This document shows positions 51,612 to 60,837 of a stretch of 64,000 nucleotides of DNA, in pieces. The stretch is taken from assembly GCA_965660195.1 (NCBI GenBank), contig CBFHZM010000001.1:1-64000 (forward strand). The letters run 5' to 3'. The first letter of the stretch is position 1; every line of letters starts with the position of its first letter. Made by a program: the position numbers and the translations under genes. The notes below the pieces were generated by a model that was not told the origin of the DNA, ran no database searches, and saw nothing but the letters and a program-made list of their open reading frames with translations. The DNA is from JAYODZ01 sp965660195. Lineage in GTDB: Bacteria; Pseudomonadota; Alphaproteobacteria; RS24.

Positions 51612-52888
51612 TGTTACACGATCAGGACCGTATATTTAGCAATATTTATGGCCAAGCAGGCGCTGATCTCTCGGCTGCCAAAAAGCGTGGCGATTGGGAT
51701 AAGACAGCCGAGCTGATCAAAAAAGGCCGCGACTGGATTATCGAAGAGGTCAAAGCCTCAGGCTTGCGCGGGCGCGGGGGCGCGGGCTTCCCGACGGGCC
51801 TAAAGTGGTCCTTTATGCCAAAAGAGAACGATGGCCGACCGCATTATCTGGTCGTCAATGCCGATGAGTCTGAGCCTGGCACTTGCAAAGACCGTGATAT
51901 CTTGCGCCATGAGCCACACAAATTGATCGAAGGCTGTTTATTGGCGAGCTTCGCTATGGGGGCGCACGCCTGCTACATCTATGTTCGCGGCGAATTTATT
52001 CGCGAGCGCGAAGCGTTGCAGCGCGCTGTCGACGAGGCTTATGCCGCTGGTTTGCTCGGCAAGAATGCTGCCAAATCGGGCTGGGATTTTGACCTCTATG
52101 TGCATCACGGCGCTGGTGCCTATATTTGCGGTGAAGAGACGGCTTTGATCGAAAGCCTCGAGGGCAAGAAGGGGATGCCGCGCTTGAAGCCGCCGTTCCC
52201 TGCCAATATGGGGCTTTATGGCTGTCCGACGACCGTCAATAATGTTGAGAGCATTGCTGTGGCGCCGACGATTTTGCGTCGAGGCGGTGGATGGTTCGCC
52301 GGCCTTGGTCGCGAGGGTAATACGGGTACCAAGCTGTTTTGTATTTCTGGGCATGTGAACAATCCGTGCAATGTCGAAGAAGAAATGGGGATTCCGCTGA
52401 AGGAGTTGCTCGAGAAACATGCCGGTGGTGTGCGCGGCGGCTGGGACAATCTTTTGGCTGTGATCCCTGGTGGATCCTCGGTGCCGCTTTTGCCGAAATC
52501 GATTTGCGACACAGTTTTGATGGATTTTGATAGTTTGAAAGCTGTGCAGTCCGGCTTGGGGACAGCGGCTGTGATCGTGATGGATAAGTCGACTGATATT
52601 GTGAAAGCCATTGCGCGGATCTCACATTTTTATAAGCACGAAAGTTGCGGACAGTGCACGCCGTGCCGCGAAGGAACGGGCTGGATGTGGCGCGTCATGG
52701 AGCGTATGGCTGCTGGCCAAGCGCAAGCCCGCGAAATTGATATGTTGCTAAAAGTGTCGAAACAAATCGAAGGCCACACAATCTGTGCCCTTGGTGATGC
52801 GGCGGCGTGGCCAATTCAAGGGTTGATCAGACATTTTCGCCCAGAAATGGAAGCCCGACTTAAAGGGGTTGCGGAGGCTGCTGAATGA
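51611..52888 (+). CDS. nuoF: NADH-quinone oxidoreductase subunit F
   Basis: This is the NADH- and FMN-binding subunit, 425 residues. The NADH site is GRGGAGFPTGLKW, the FMN site GAGAYICGEETALIESLEG, and cluster N3 ligands are in ESCGQCTPCREG. It overlaps nuoG by 4 bp. Confidence 0.98.
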   Translation: MLHDQDRIFSNIYGQAGADLSAAKKRGDWDKTAELIKKGRDWIIEEVKASGLRGRGGAGFPTGLKWSFMPKENDGRPHYLVVNADESEPGTCKDRDILRHEPHKLIEGCLLASFAMGAHACYIYVRGEFIREREALQRAVDEAYAAGLLGKNAAKSGWDFDLYVHHGAGAYICGEETALIESLEGKKGMPRLKPPFPANMGLYGCPTTVNNVESIAVAPTILRRGGGWFAGLGREGNTGTKLFCISGHVNNPCNVEEEMGIPLKELLEKHAGGVRGGWDNLLAVIPGGSSVPLLPKSICDTVLMDFDSLKAVQSGLGTAAVIVMDKSTDIVKAIARISHFYKHESCGQCTPCREGTGWMWRVMERMAAGQAQAREIDMLLKVSKQIEGHTICALGDAAAWPIQGLIRHFRPEMEARLKGVAEAAE

Positions 52889-54957
52889 GTGACTTGGTAA
52901 AACTAACGGTCGATGGTGTGAGCGTTGAGGTGCCGGCTGGCACGTCAATCCTGCAGGCGTGCGAGACAGCTGGCGCCGAAATTCCTCGCTTTTGTTATCA
53001 TGAGCGTCTGTCGGTCGCCGGCAACTGCCGCATGTGCTTGGTCGAAGTCGAGCGGGCGCCAAAACCAGTAGCGAGCTGTGCGATGCCCGTAGCCCCCGAT
53101 ATGGTGGTCCATACAGGCACCGACATGGTAAAAGATGCACGTGAAGGCGTGATGGAGTTTTTGCTGATTAACCACCCGCTCGATTGTCCGATTTGCGACC
53201 AGGGCGGAGAGTGCGACTTGCAGGATCAAGCCCTCGGCTATGGCCATGACGCCAGCCGCTTTGCCGACAATAAGCGCGCTGTCGAAGAAAAATTCATGGG
53301 CCCCTTGGTCAAGACCGAAATGACGCGCTGTATTCATTGTACGCGCTGTGTCCGCTTCTCGACCGAGGTCGCTGGTGTTCCGGAAATTGGCGCCATTGGT
53401 CGTGGCGAGGATATGGAAATTACCACCTATCTCGAGGCGTCTTTAGATAGCGAATTATCGGGCAATGTCATCGATTTGTGTCCAGTGGGGGCTTTGACCT
53501 CCAAGCCGTATGCGTTTACGGCGCGGCCGTGGGAGCTTCGTAAAACCGAAACGATCGATGTGATGGACGCCGTTGGTAGTAGTATTCGTGTCGATGCGAG
53601 GGGTCGTGAAGTGATGCGTATTCTGCCGCGCAATCATGACGATGTGAACGAAGAGTGGATTAGCGATAAGTCGCGTTTTGTATGGGATGGTATTAACCGC
53701 CAGCGTCTTGATCGCCCTTATTTGCGGACTAAGGGCAAGCTGGTCGAGGCATCGTGGAACGAAGTCTTTGAAGCCATAGCGGCTCGCATGGGTGATGGAA
53801 ATAAAGTGGCTGCTTTGGCTGGCGACTTGGCCTGTGTTGAGAGCCAATATGCGCTGAAGCAACTGATGACTTCAATTGGTTCGCCGCATATGGATTGCCG
53901 GCCTGCGGGGTCAGCTCTCACTGGGCCGCGGGCTAACTATATTTTAAATGCTGGCATTGCTGGGATTGAGGATGCTGACGGCTTATTGTTGATTGGCGTC
54001 AACCCACGACTTGAGGCGTCTGTTATCAATGCCCGCATTCGCAAGCGTTGGCGGGCAGGTCGTTTCCCTATCGCGATGATTGGCGAGGCGGCTGATCTCA
54101 CCTATCCAGTCGAAAATTTAGGCGTGGGGCCCGAGACGTTGCAAGCGCTGGTTAAGGGCAGTCTCGATTTCTCGAAAACCTTGGCGGCTTGCCAACGGCC
54201 GATGATTATTCTTGGTGAGGCCGCTGTTAGCCGCGCTGATGGCGCTGCGATTTTCGATATGGCGCTCGATTTGGCTGAAAAAACCGGCGCGATTACGGGC
54301 GATTGGAATGGTTTTGGCGTGCTTCATAATGCAGCTGGTCGCGTTGGTGGTCTCGATATTGGCTTCCTTCCCGCGGCGGGTGGGCGCGACACGGCGGGCA
54401 TTCTGAAGGCCGCGGCAAAGGGTGATATTGAGACGGTATTCTTGCTGGGCGCTGATGAGCTGGAGATGGACAGCCTCGGGTCAGCTTGTGTGATTTACAT
54501 TGGGTCCCACGGTGATGCCGGTGCGGCCCGCGCCGACATTATTTTGCCGGCGGCTTGCTACACCGAAAAGCAAGCCATTTATGTTAACACCGAAGGGCGG
54601 GTGCAAATGACCGAGCGCGCGACCTTGCCGCCCGGAGAGGCGCGCGAGGACTGGAAAATTTTCCGCGCGTTGTCGGCTGTGCTTGGTAAAGCCTTGCCCT
54701 TTGATCGGATTGAAGATTTACGCCAGAACTTATTTTCTGAAGTGCCACATTTGGCAATTTTGGATGATCGGGCGCCTGCGGCGCAGCCGCAGAAAGTGGG
54801 CGGCGGCAAGATTGATGCTGCTCCCTTTGGTAGCATGGTGCGCGATTTTTATTTCACCAATCCAGTGGCGCGGGCTTCGATAACGATGGCGCAATGTGCG
54901 CAAGCGCGCGCCGAACGGCAGGCTCAGGTGAAGGGGACCGGTACCAATGGAAAGTAG
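52885..54957 (+). CDS. nuoG: NADH-quinone oxidoreductase subunit G
   Basis: This is the 75-kDa subunit of 690 residues. The N-terminal ferredoxin domain carries [2Fe-2S] ligands in FCYHERLSVAGNCRMC, the His-ligated cluster region HPLDCPICDQGGECDLQD, and CIHCTRCVRF. A molybdopterin-oxidoreductase-like domain without cofactor follows. The length is that of the mitochondrial-type protein, shorter than E. coli NuoG. It overlaps nuoH by 11 bp. Confidence 0.97.
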   Translation: MSDLVKLTVDGVSVEVPAGTSILQACETAGAEIPRFCYHERLSVAGNCRMCLVEVERAPKPVASCAMPVAPDMVVHTGTDMVKDAREGVMEFLLINHPLDCPICDQGGECDLQDQALGYGHDASRFADNKRAVEEKFMGPLVKTEMTRCIHCTRCVRFSTEVAGVPEIGAIGRGEDMEITTYLEASLDSELSGNVIDLCPVGALTSKPYAFTARPWELRKTETIDVMDAVGSSIRVDARGREVMRILPRNHDDVNEEWISDKSRFVWDGINRQRLDRPYLRTKGKLVEASWNEVFEAIAARMGDGNKVAALAGDLACVESQYALKQLMTSIGSPHMDCRPAGSALTGPRANYILNAGIAGIEDADGLLLIGVNPRLEASVINARIRKRWRAGRFPIAMIGEAADLTYPVENLGVGPETLQALVKGSLDFSKTLAACQRPMIILGEAAVSRADGAAIFDMALDLAEKTGAITGDWNGFGVLHNAAGRVGGLDIGFLPAAGGRDTAGILKAAAKGDIETVFLLGADELEMDSLGSACVIYIGSHGDAGAARADIILPAACYTEKQAIYVNTEGRVQMTERATLPPGEAREDWKIFRALSAVLGKALPFDRIEDLRQNLFSEVPHLAILDDRAPAAQPQKVGGGKIDAAPFGSMVRDFYFTNPVARASITMAQCAQARAERQAQVKGTGTNGK

Positions 54958-55957
54958 TGCCTTCGATATCTATATTTGGCCAGCGCTGCTCGTCACGCTT
55001 CATAGTCTATCGATTATTCTTGTCCTCTTAGTGTCGCTTGCGTTTTTTATGTATGCCGATCGGAAGATCTGGGCGGCTGTGCAATTGCGGCGGGGCCCGA
55101 ATGTGGTTGGCCCGTTTGGTTTGCTTCAGAGCTTTGCGGATATTCTAAAATATCTGTTTAAGGAAATCGTTATCCCGAGCAAGTCGAGCAAGGTGATCTT
55201 CCTATTGGCCCCTTTTGTCACCATGTTCCTGGCCTTGAGCGCTTGGGCGGTGATCCCGGTTAGCGATGGCTGGGCGGTTGCCGATATTAATGTCGGGATT
55301 CTCTACATTTTCGCGATTTCCTCGCTTGGGGTCTATGGCGTGATCATGGGCGGTTGGGCGTCGAACTCTAAATATCCGTTTCTCGGGGCCTTACGCTCGG
55401 CAGCGCAAATGGTGTCTTATGAGGTCTCTATTGGTCTCGTGATCATCACAGTTTTGCTATGCGTTGGGTCTCTAAACTTGTCTGATATTATTAGAGCCCA
55501 AGAAAACATCTGGTTTGCGGTTCCGCTGTTCCCGATGTTTGTTGTGTTTTTTATCTCAGCTTTGGCAGAGACTAACCGTCCGCCGTTTGATCTGCCCGAA
55601 GCGGAATCAGAACTTGTAGCCGGCTTTATGACGGAATATTCGTCAACGCCTTATGTCGTGTTCATGATCGGCGAGCTTGCGAATATTATTCTGATGTGCG
55701 CCATGACGACGGTGCTCTTCCTCGGCGGCTGGTTACCACCGGCTGATATAGCGCCGTTTAATTTAAGACCGGGCGTTGTGTGGTTTGTTCTGAAGATCTG
55801 CTTTGTTTTCTTCATGTTTGCCATGGTGAAAGCCATGGTGCCGCGCTATCGCTATGACCAGCTAATGCGTTTGGGGTGGAAAGTATTCCTGCCACTGTCG
55901 CTTCTTTGGGTCGTACTCACCGCTGGCTTTTTGCAATTCACCGGAATGGTGCCGTAA
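54947..55957 (+). CDS. nuoH: NADH-quinone oxidoreductase subunit H
   Basis: This membrane subunit of 336 residues forms the quinone entry chamber. It has about eight transmembrane helices, with conserved loops RRGPNVVGPFGLLQSFAD and ETNRPPFDLPEAESELVAGF. It starts inside the end of nuoG. Confidence 0.98.
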   Translation: MESSAFDIYIWPALLVTLHSLSIILVLLVSLAFFMYADRKIWAAVQLRRGPNVVGPFGLLQSFADILKYLFKEIVIPSKSSKVIFLLAPFVTMFLALSAWAVIPVSDGWAVADINVGILYIFAISSLGVYGVIMGGWASNSKYPFLGALRSAAQMVSYEVSIGLVIITVLLCVGSLNLSDIIRAQENIWFAVPLFPMFVVFFISALAETNRPPFDLPEAESELVAGFMTEYSSTPYVVFMIGELANIILMCAMTTVLFLGGWLPPADIAPFNLRPGVVWFVLKICFVFFMFAMVKAMVPRYRYDQLMRLGWKVFLPLSLLWVVLTAGFLQFTGMVP

Positions 55958-55966
55958 GGGGGTTGG

Positions 55967-56461
55967 ATGATGGGATTTCTTGGACGTACCGCGCGAGGTT
56001 TGCTGTTGGTCGAGTTCGTCTCGGCATTTGCCCTGGCGATGCGCTACTTCTTCGCCCCTAAGGCTACGGTTAATTATCCGCATGAAAAAGGCCCTTTGAG
56101 CCCGCGGTTTCGCGGCGAGCATGCGCTTCGGCGTTATCCAAACGGGCAAGAGCGTTGTATTGCCTGTAAGCTGTGCGAAGCCGTCTGCCCGGCACAAGCC
56201 ATCACAATTGAGGCAGGCCCGCGCAATAATGATGGCACGCGCCGGACTGTTCGCTATGACATCGACATGGTCAAATGTATTTATTGCGGCCTGTGTCAGG
56301 AGGCTTGCCCCGTCGATGCAATTGTCGAGGGGCCGAATTTTGAATTCGCTACGGAGACCCGTGAAGAGTTGATTTACGACAAACAGAAATTGCTCGCCAA
56401 TGGCGACCGTTGGGAAGTCGAAATTGCCAAGAATCTCGAGCTGGATGCTCCCTATAGATAA
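55967..56461 (+). CDS. nuoI: NADH-quinone oxidoreductase subunit I
   Basis: This is a ferredoxin-like subunit of 164 residues with two [4Fe-4S] clusters (N6a, N6b): CIACKLCEAVCP and CIYCGLCQEACP. It has the FRGEHALRRYPNGQERC lead-in typical of alphaproteobacteria and mitochondria. Confidence 0.98.
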   Translation: MMGFLGRTARGLLLVEFVSAFALAMRYFFAPKATVNYPHEKGPLSPRFRGEHALRRYPNGQERCIACKLCEAVCPAQAITIEAGPRNNDGTRRTVRYDIDMVKCIYCGLCQEACPVDAIVEGPNFEFATETREELIYDKQKLLANGDRWEVEIAKNLELDAPYR

Positions 56462-56467
56462 GGTTTT

Positions 56468-57073
56468 ATGATGGAACTTACGAGCCTCATTTTTTATCTC
56501 TTTGCCGGCGTGAGTGTCGCCAGCGCTTTTATGGTCATCGCTGCACGCAATCCCGTTTATTCCGTGCTGTTCTTGATTTTGACCTTTTTCAATGCGGCTG
56601 GACTGTTCGTCCTGATGGGTGCTGAGTTTCTCGCTTTGATTTTGGTCGTCGTGTATGTCGGTGCCGTCGCTGTATTGTTCCTGTTTGTTGTGATGATGTT
56701 AGACATTGATTTTGCTGAATTACGCGAGGGGTTTTTGCAGTATCTTCCGATCGGCGCGACCGTTGGTATCATACTGTTGATTGAGCTGATTATGGTTCTC
56801 GCGTCGACACAATTTGCCGATGTCGCGGCGCTTCCCAGTGCTTCGCCGGAGGGAGTTACCAATACAATGGCATTGGGGCGGGTGCTTTATACAGACCATA
56901 TTTTCTTCTTCCAGACAGCGGGCGCTATTTTGTTGGTCGCGATGATCGGCGCCATTGTCTTGACGCTTGAAAAGGGCCCGTCACCGAAAAAGCAAAATGT
57001 TGCAAAGCAAAATGCCCGAACCAAAAAAGATGGCGTCGCTTTGGTCGATGTTAAACCTGGGCAAGGGTTGTAG
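56468..57073 (+). CDS. nuoJ: NADH-quinone oxidoreductase subunit J
   Basis: This membrane subunit of 201 residues has five helices, including the conserved GAEFLALILVVVYVGAVAVL segment whose pi-bulge helix couples to proton transfer. A basic C-terminal tail follows the last helix. Either of two consecutive ATG codons can be the start. Confidence 0.95.
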   Translation: MMELTSLIFYLFAGVSVASAFMVIAARNPVYSVLFLILTFFNAAGLFVLMGAEFLALILVVVYVGAVAVLFLFVVMMLDIDFAELREGFLQYLPIGATVGIILLIELIMVLASTQFADVAALPSASPEGVTNTMALGRVLYTDHIFFFQTAGAILLVAMIGAIVLTLEKGPSPKKQNVAKQNARTKKDGVALVDVKPGQGL

Positions 57074-57082
57074 GGGGACGAA

Positions 57083-57391
57083 ATGGCGATTGGCTTAACC
57101 CATTATCTGACGTTAGCGGCGATCTTATTTACGATCGGCGTGTTGGGCATTTTCTTGAACCGGAAAAACGTGATTGTCATTCTCATGGCTATCGAGCTGA
57201 TGTTATTGGCTGTCAATATCAACCTGGTGGCGTTTTCGGCCTATCTCGGCGATTTGATGGGGCAGGTCTTCGCTTTGCTGGTCTTGACCGTTGCCGCTGG
57301 TGAGGCTGCTATCGGGCTTGCAATTCTCGTTGTTTATTTCCGCAATCGCGGCGGCATTGCCGTTGAAGACGTCAGCCAGATGAGGGGCTAA
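57083..57391 (+). CDS. nuoK: NADH-quinone oxidoreductase subunit K
   Basis: This is a 102-residue, three-helix membrane subunit with the key glutamates in MAIELMLLAVNIN and LTVAAGEAAIGLAILV. It lies 4 bp before nuoL. Confidence 0.97.
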   Translation: MAIGLTHYLTLAAILFTIGVLGIFLNRKNVIVILMAIELMLLAVNINLVAFSAYLGDLMGQVFALLVLTVAAGEAAIGLAILVVYFRNRGGIAVEDVSQMRG

Positions 57392-57395
57392 CTTT

Positions 57396-59327
57396 ATGTT
57401 TAAGGCCATTATTTTTCTCCCGCTTGTTGGCTCTATCATTGCCGGATTGTTTGGACGCTATATTGGCGCACGAGCATCAGAGATTGTGACGTCGTCCTTT
57501 TTGGTGGCGGCAGCAATTTTGTCCTGCATCGGCTTTTACGATGTTGCCGTAATGGGGCAAGCACAGAGCGTGCATGTACTATCTTGGATTAGCTCGGGCT
57601 CGCTCGAAATAAATTGGATGTTGCGCGTCGATACGCTGACAGCGGTCATGCTGGTCGTGGTGACGGGCGTCTCGGCCTTGGTGCATATCTACTCCATCGG
57701 ATATATGCATGACGATCCCTATCGGCCGCGCTTCTTTGCCTATCTATCCTTATTTACCTTTATGATGCTGGCCTTGGTAACGGCGGACAATTTTGTCCAA
57801 CTGTTTTTCGGATGGGAAGGCGTTGGCTTGGCTAGCTATCTCTTGATCGGGTTTTATTATCAAAAGAACTCAGCCAATGCCGCAGCAATTAAAGCTTTTG
57901 TTGTGAACCGTGTCGGCGATTTCGGTTTGATCCTCGGGATGGCAGCAATTTATCTCACCACGGACTCGCTGTCCTTTGACTCCGTCTTCGCTGCGCGTGA
58001 CGCGCTGGCCGCAGGCAAGTTTGAGTCTTTTGGCTTCACGCTTCCCGTGCTCGATACAATCTGTTTGTTATTGTTTATGGGCGCAATGGGTAAATCCGCT
58101 CAGTTTTTGCTACATACTTGGCTACCGGATGCAATGGAAGGCCCGACACCTGTTTCGGCTTTAATCCATGCGGCGACTATGGTGACGGCAGGCGTATTTT
58201 TGCTGGCTCGTACCTCACCCTTATTTGAGTTGTCACCCACGGCATTGACCGTTGTTACCGTTGTTGGTGCGATAACAGCATTTTTTGCAGCGACAATCGG
58301 GCTTGTGCAAAATGATATTAAGCGGGTCATTGCCTATTCAACGTGTTCGCAACTCGGTTACATGTTTGTTGCCTTAGGGGTTGGCGCCTACCAAGCGGCG
58401 ATGTTCCATTTGTTTACGCATGCATTCTTTAAGGCTTTGCTGTTTCTTGGCGCTGGTTCGGTTATCCATGCCATGCATCACGAGCAAGACATGCGCAATA
58501 TGGGCGGGCTTCGTCAATTAATCCCGCTGACATGGGTCTTGATGATTATCGGAACCATTGCCTTAACGGGCTTCCCATTGACGGCTGGTTATTTTTCGAA
58601 AGACGCGATTATTGAGGCGGCTTATGCTGATGCGCTGGCGCCGCATATGTTTGCCTTTACTCTTTTGGTGGTTGCCGCCGGCTTTACATCTTTTTATTCA
58701 TGGCGGTTGATTTTCATGACCTTCCATGGCGTGCCGCGCTGTTCCAATGACACGTTAAGCCATGTTCATGAAGCGCCTGCCGTGATGTCGGTGCCGCTGA
58801 TTATTCTCGCTATCGGCGCCTTGTTTGCTGGTGCTATGTTTGCCTCGTCATTTATCGGCGAGGGGCAGGTGGCGTTCTGGCAAGGATCCATTTTCACTCT
58901 GCCAGATAATAAAATTCTAGAAGATCTACACCATGTGCCCGCGCTGGTTAAATATGCGCCGCTGATCATGATGATCCTCGGGTTTGTCGGCGCGTGGTAC
59001 TTCTATATTCGTCGTCCAGATCTGCCGCCGAAAATTGCCGAAAGCCAAGTGGTGCTGTATCAGTTCCTACTCAATAAGTGGTATTTCGATGAAATTTACG
59101 ACTTCCTGATTGTGCGGCCAGTGCGTTGGCTGGCACGTATTTTTTGGAAAGGCGGCGACGGCGCGATTATCGATGGCTTTGGTCCTGATGGTGTTTCGCG
59201 GGCAGTCGTGCAGGCCACGGGCCGTTTTGTTAAGTTGCAAACCGGCTATCTATATCATTACGCCTTTGTGATGCTGCTGGGGATTGCCGGCTTTGTCTCT
59301 TGGTTTTTAATGGCTGGGGGACGCTAA
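57396..59327 (+). CDS. nuoL: NADH-quinone oxidoreductase subunit L
   Basis: This is the largest antiporter-like subunit, 643 residues, with the long lateral helix at its C-terminus. Key motifs are FVQLFFGWEGVGLASYLLIGF (Glu of the TM5 site), FLLHTWLPDAMEGPTPVSAL, and KRVIAYSTCSQLGYM. It is one of three proton-pumping subunits. nuoM follows after one base. Confidence 0.97.
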   Translation: MFKAIIFLPLVGSIIAGLFGRYIGARASEIVTSSFLVAAAILSCIGFYDVAVMGQAQSVHVLSWISSGSLEINWMLRVDTLTAVMLVVVTGVSALVHIYSIGYMHDDPYRPRFFAYLSLFTFMMLALVTADNFVQLFFGWEGVGLASYLLIGFYYQKNSANAAAIKAFVVNRVGDFGLILGMAAIYLTTDSLSFDSVFAARDALAAGKFESFGFTLPVLDTICLLLFMGAMGKSAQFLLHTWLPDAMEGPTPVSALIHAATMVTAGVFLLARTSPLFELSPTALTVVTVVGAITAFFAATIGLVQNDIKRVIAYSTCSQLGYMFVALGVGAYQAAMFHLFTHAFFKALLFLGAGSVIHAMHHEQDMRNMGGLRQLIPLTWVLMIIGTIALTGFPLTAGYFSKDAIIEAAYADALAPHMFAFTLLVVAAGFTSFYSWRLIFMTFHGVPRCSNDTLSHVHEAPAVMSVPLIILAIGALFAGAMFASSFIGEGQVAFWQGSIFTLPDNKILEDLHHVPALVKYAPLIMMILGFVGAWYFYIRRPDLPPKIAESQVVLYQFLLNKWYFDEIYDFLIVRPVRWLARIFWKGGDGAIIDGFGPDGVSRAVVQATGRFVKLQTGYLYHYAFVMLLGIAGFVSWFLMAGGR

Positions 59328-59328
59328 G

Positions 59329-60828
59329 ATGAATTGGCCCATTTTATCGACAATTACTTTTTTGCCGCTTCTCGGCGCTTTGTTTATCCTTCTTATTCGG
59401 GGTGATGAAGAAACGATTGCCAATAATGCACGCTCCGTTGCGCTATGGACGTCGATTGTCACGTTGATTTTAAGCCTGTTTATGCTCTTGGAGTTTGACG
59501 GCTCCCTCGCGGGCTTCCAATTTGTTGAACGCTTCCAATGGTTGGGCGGGGGTGTTGATTACGCCATGGGCGTCGACGGCATTTCGGTGCTTTTTGTCGT
59601 GCTCACAACATCGCTCTTGCCGTTGTGTATTCTCGCGAGCTGGAATTCGGTCACCCACCGTGTGCGCGAATATATGTTGGCATTTCTTGTTCTTGAGACC
59701 TTGATGATTGGCGTGTTCTGCGCGCTGGACATCATTTTATTCTACCTCTTTTTCGAGGGCGGCCTGATCCCAATGTATCTGATCATCGGGGTATGGGGGG
59801 GCAAGCGTCGCATTTACGCGAGCTTTAAGTTCTTTCTCTACACGCTTTTAGGGTCAGTCCTGATGTTGCTGGCGATCATGTATATGTATCTGCAAGTCGG
59901 TTCGACCTATATTCCCTCGATGATGGCGGCGCAATTTGACGCTGATTATCAGACTTGGTTGTGGCTCGCCTTCTTTGCCTCGTTTGCCGTGAAAATGCCG
60001 ATGTGGCCGGTGCACACGTGGTTGCCCGATGCGCACGTCGAGGCGCCAACGGCGGGGTCGGTGATCCTGGCTGGCGTCTTGCTGAAAATGGGCGGTTATG
60101 GCTTCTTGCGCTTTTCGCTGCCGATGTTCCCGCTGGCCTCAGAAATGTTTGCGCCGCTGGTCTTTGTGCTGAGCGCTATCGCTATTGTTTACACATCGCT
60201 AGTCGCGTTCGCGCAAGAGGATATGAAAAAACTTATTGCTTATTCGTCTGTAGCGCATATGGGTTTCGTGACCATGGGGATATTCTCCGGCACGACGCAA
60301 GGCGTCCAAGGCGCTGTCTTTCAAATGCTATCGCATGGCTGGATCTCAGGCGCTCTGTTCCTTTGCGTTGGGGTTGTGTATGACCGCATGCACACACGCG
60401 AGATCGCGGCCTATGGTGGGTTGGTTAATCGGATGCCAGTTTATGCCGCGATCTTCATGCTTTTTACCATGGCGAATGTTGGTTTGCCGGGAACCTCAGG
60501 TTTTGTTGGCGAGTTTTTAACGATTATCGGAACCTTTCAAGTCAGCACAACAACGGCTTTGTTCGCGGCGTCTGGGGTTATTTTTGCCGCCGTTTATGCA
60601 TTGACGCTGTATCGCAGAGTTGTTTTCGGAAAAATCGGCAATGAAGGACTTGAGGAAATCGAGGATGTCACCCGCTTGGAGCGTTTTATTTTGCTACCGC
60701 TTCTGATCGCGACACTTGTATTTGGTGTTTGGCCGATGCCGATCCTCGAACTCACGGCGCCTTCGATTGATTTGCTGTTGAATAATTTTGGCCAATCGCT
60801 GATTAGCGCTGGCGAGACCATGCTGTAG
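59329..60828 (+). CDS. nuoM: NADH-quinone oxidoreductase subunit M
   Basis: This antiporter-like subunit of 499 residues has FYLFFEGGLIPMYLIIGVWG (TM5 Glu), KMPMWPVHTWLPDAHVEAPT and KKLIAYSSVAHMGFV. It lies 1 bp after nuoL and 9 bp before nuoN. Confidence 0.97.
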   Translation: MNWPILSTITFLPLLGALFILLIRGDEETIANNARSVALWTSIVTLILSLFMLLEFDGSLAGFQFVERFQWLGGGVDYAMGVDGISVLFVVLTTSLLPLCILASWNSVTHRVREYMLAFLVLETLMIGVFCALDIILFYLFFEGGLIPMYLIIGVWGGKRRIYASFKFFLYTLLGSVLMLLAIMYMYLQVGSTYIPSMMAAQFDADYQTWLWLAFFASFAVKMPMWPVHTWLPDAHVEAPTAGSVILAGVLLKMGGYGFLRFSLPMFPLASEMFAPLVFVLSAIAIVYTSLVAFAQEDMKKLIAYSSVAHMGFVTMGIFSGTTQGVQGAVFQMLSHGWISGALFLCVGVVYDRMHTREIAAYGGLVNRMPVYAAIFMLFTMANVGLPGTSGFVGEFLTIIGTFQVSTTTALFAASGVIFAAVYALTLYRRVVFGKIGNEGLEEIEDVTRLERFILLPLLIATLVFGVWPMPILELTAPSIDLLLNNFGQSLISAGETML

Positions 60829-60837
60829 GGGACGCTC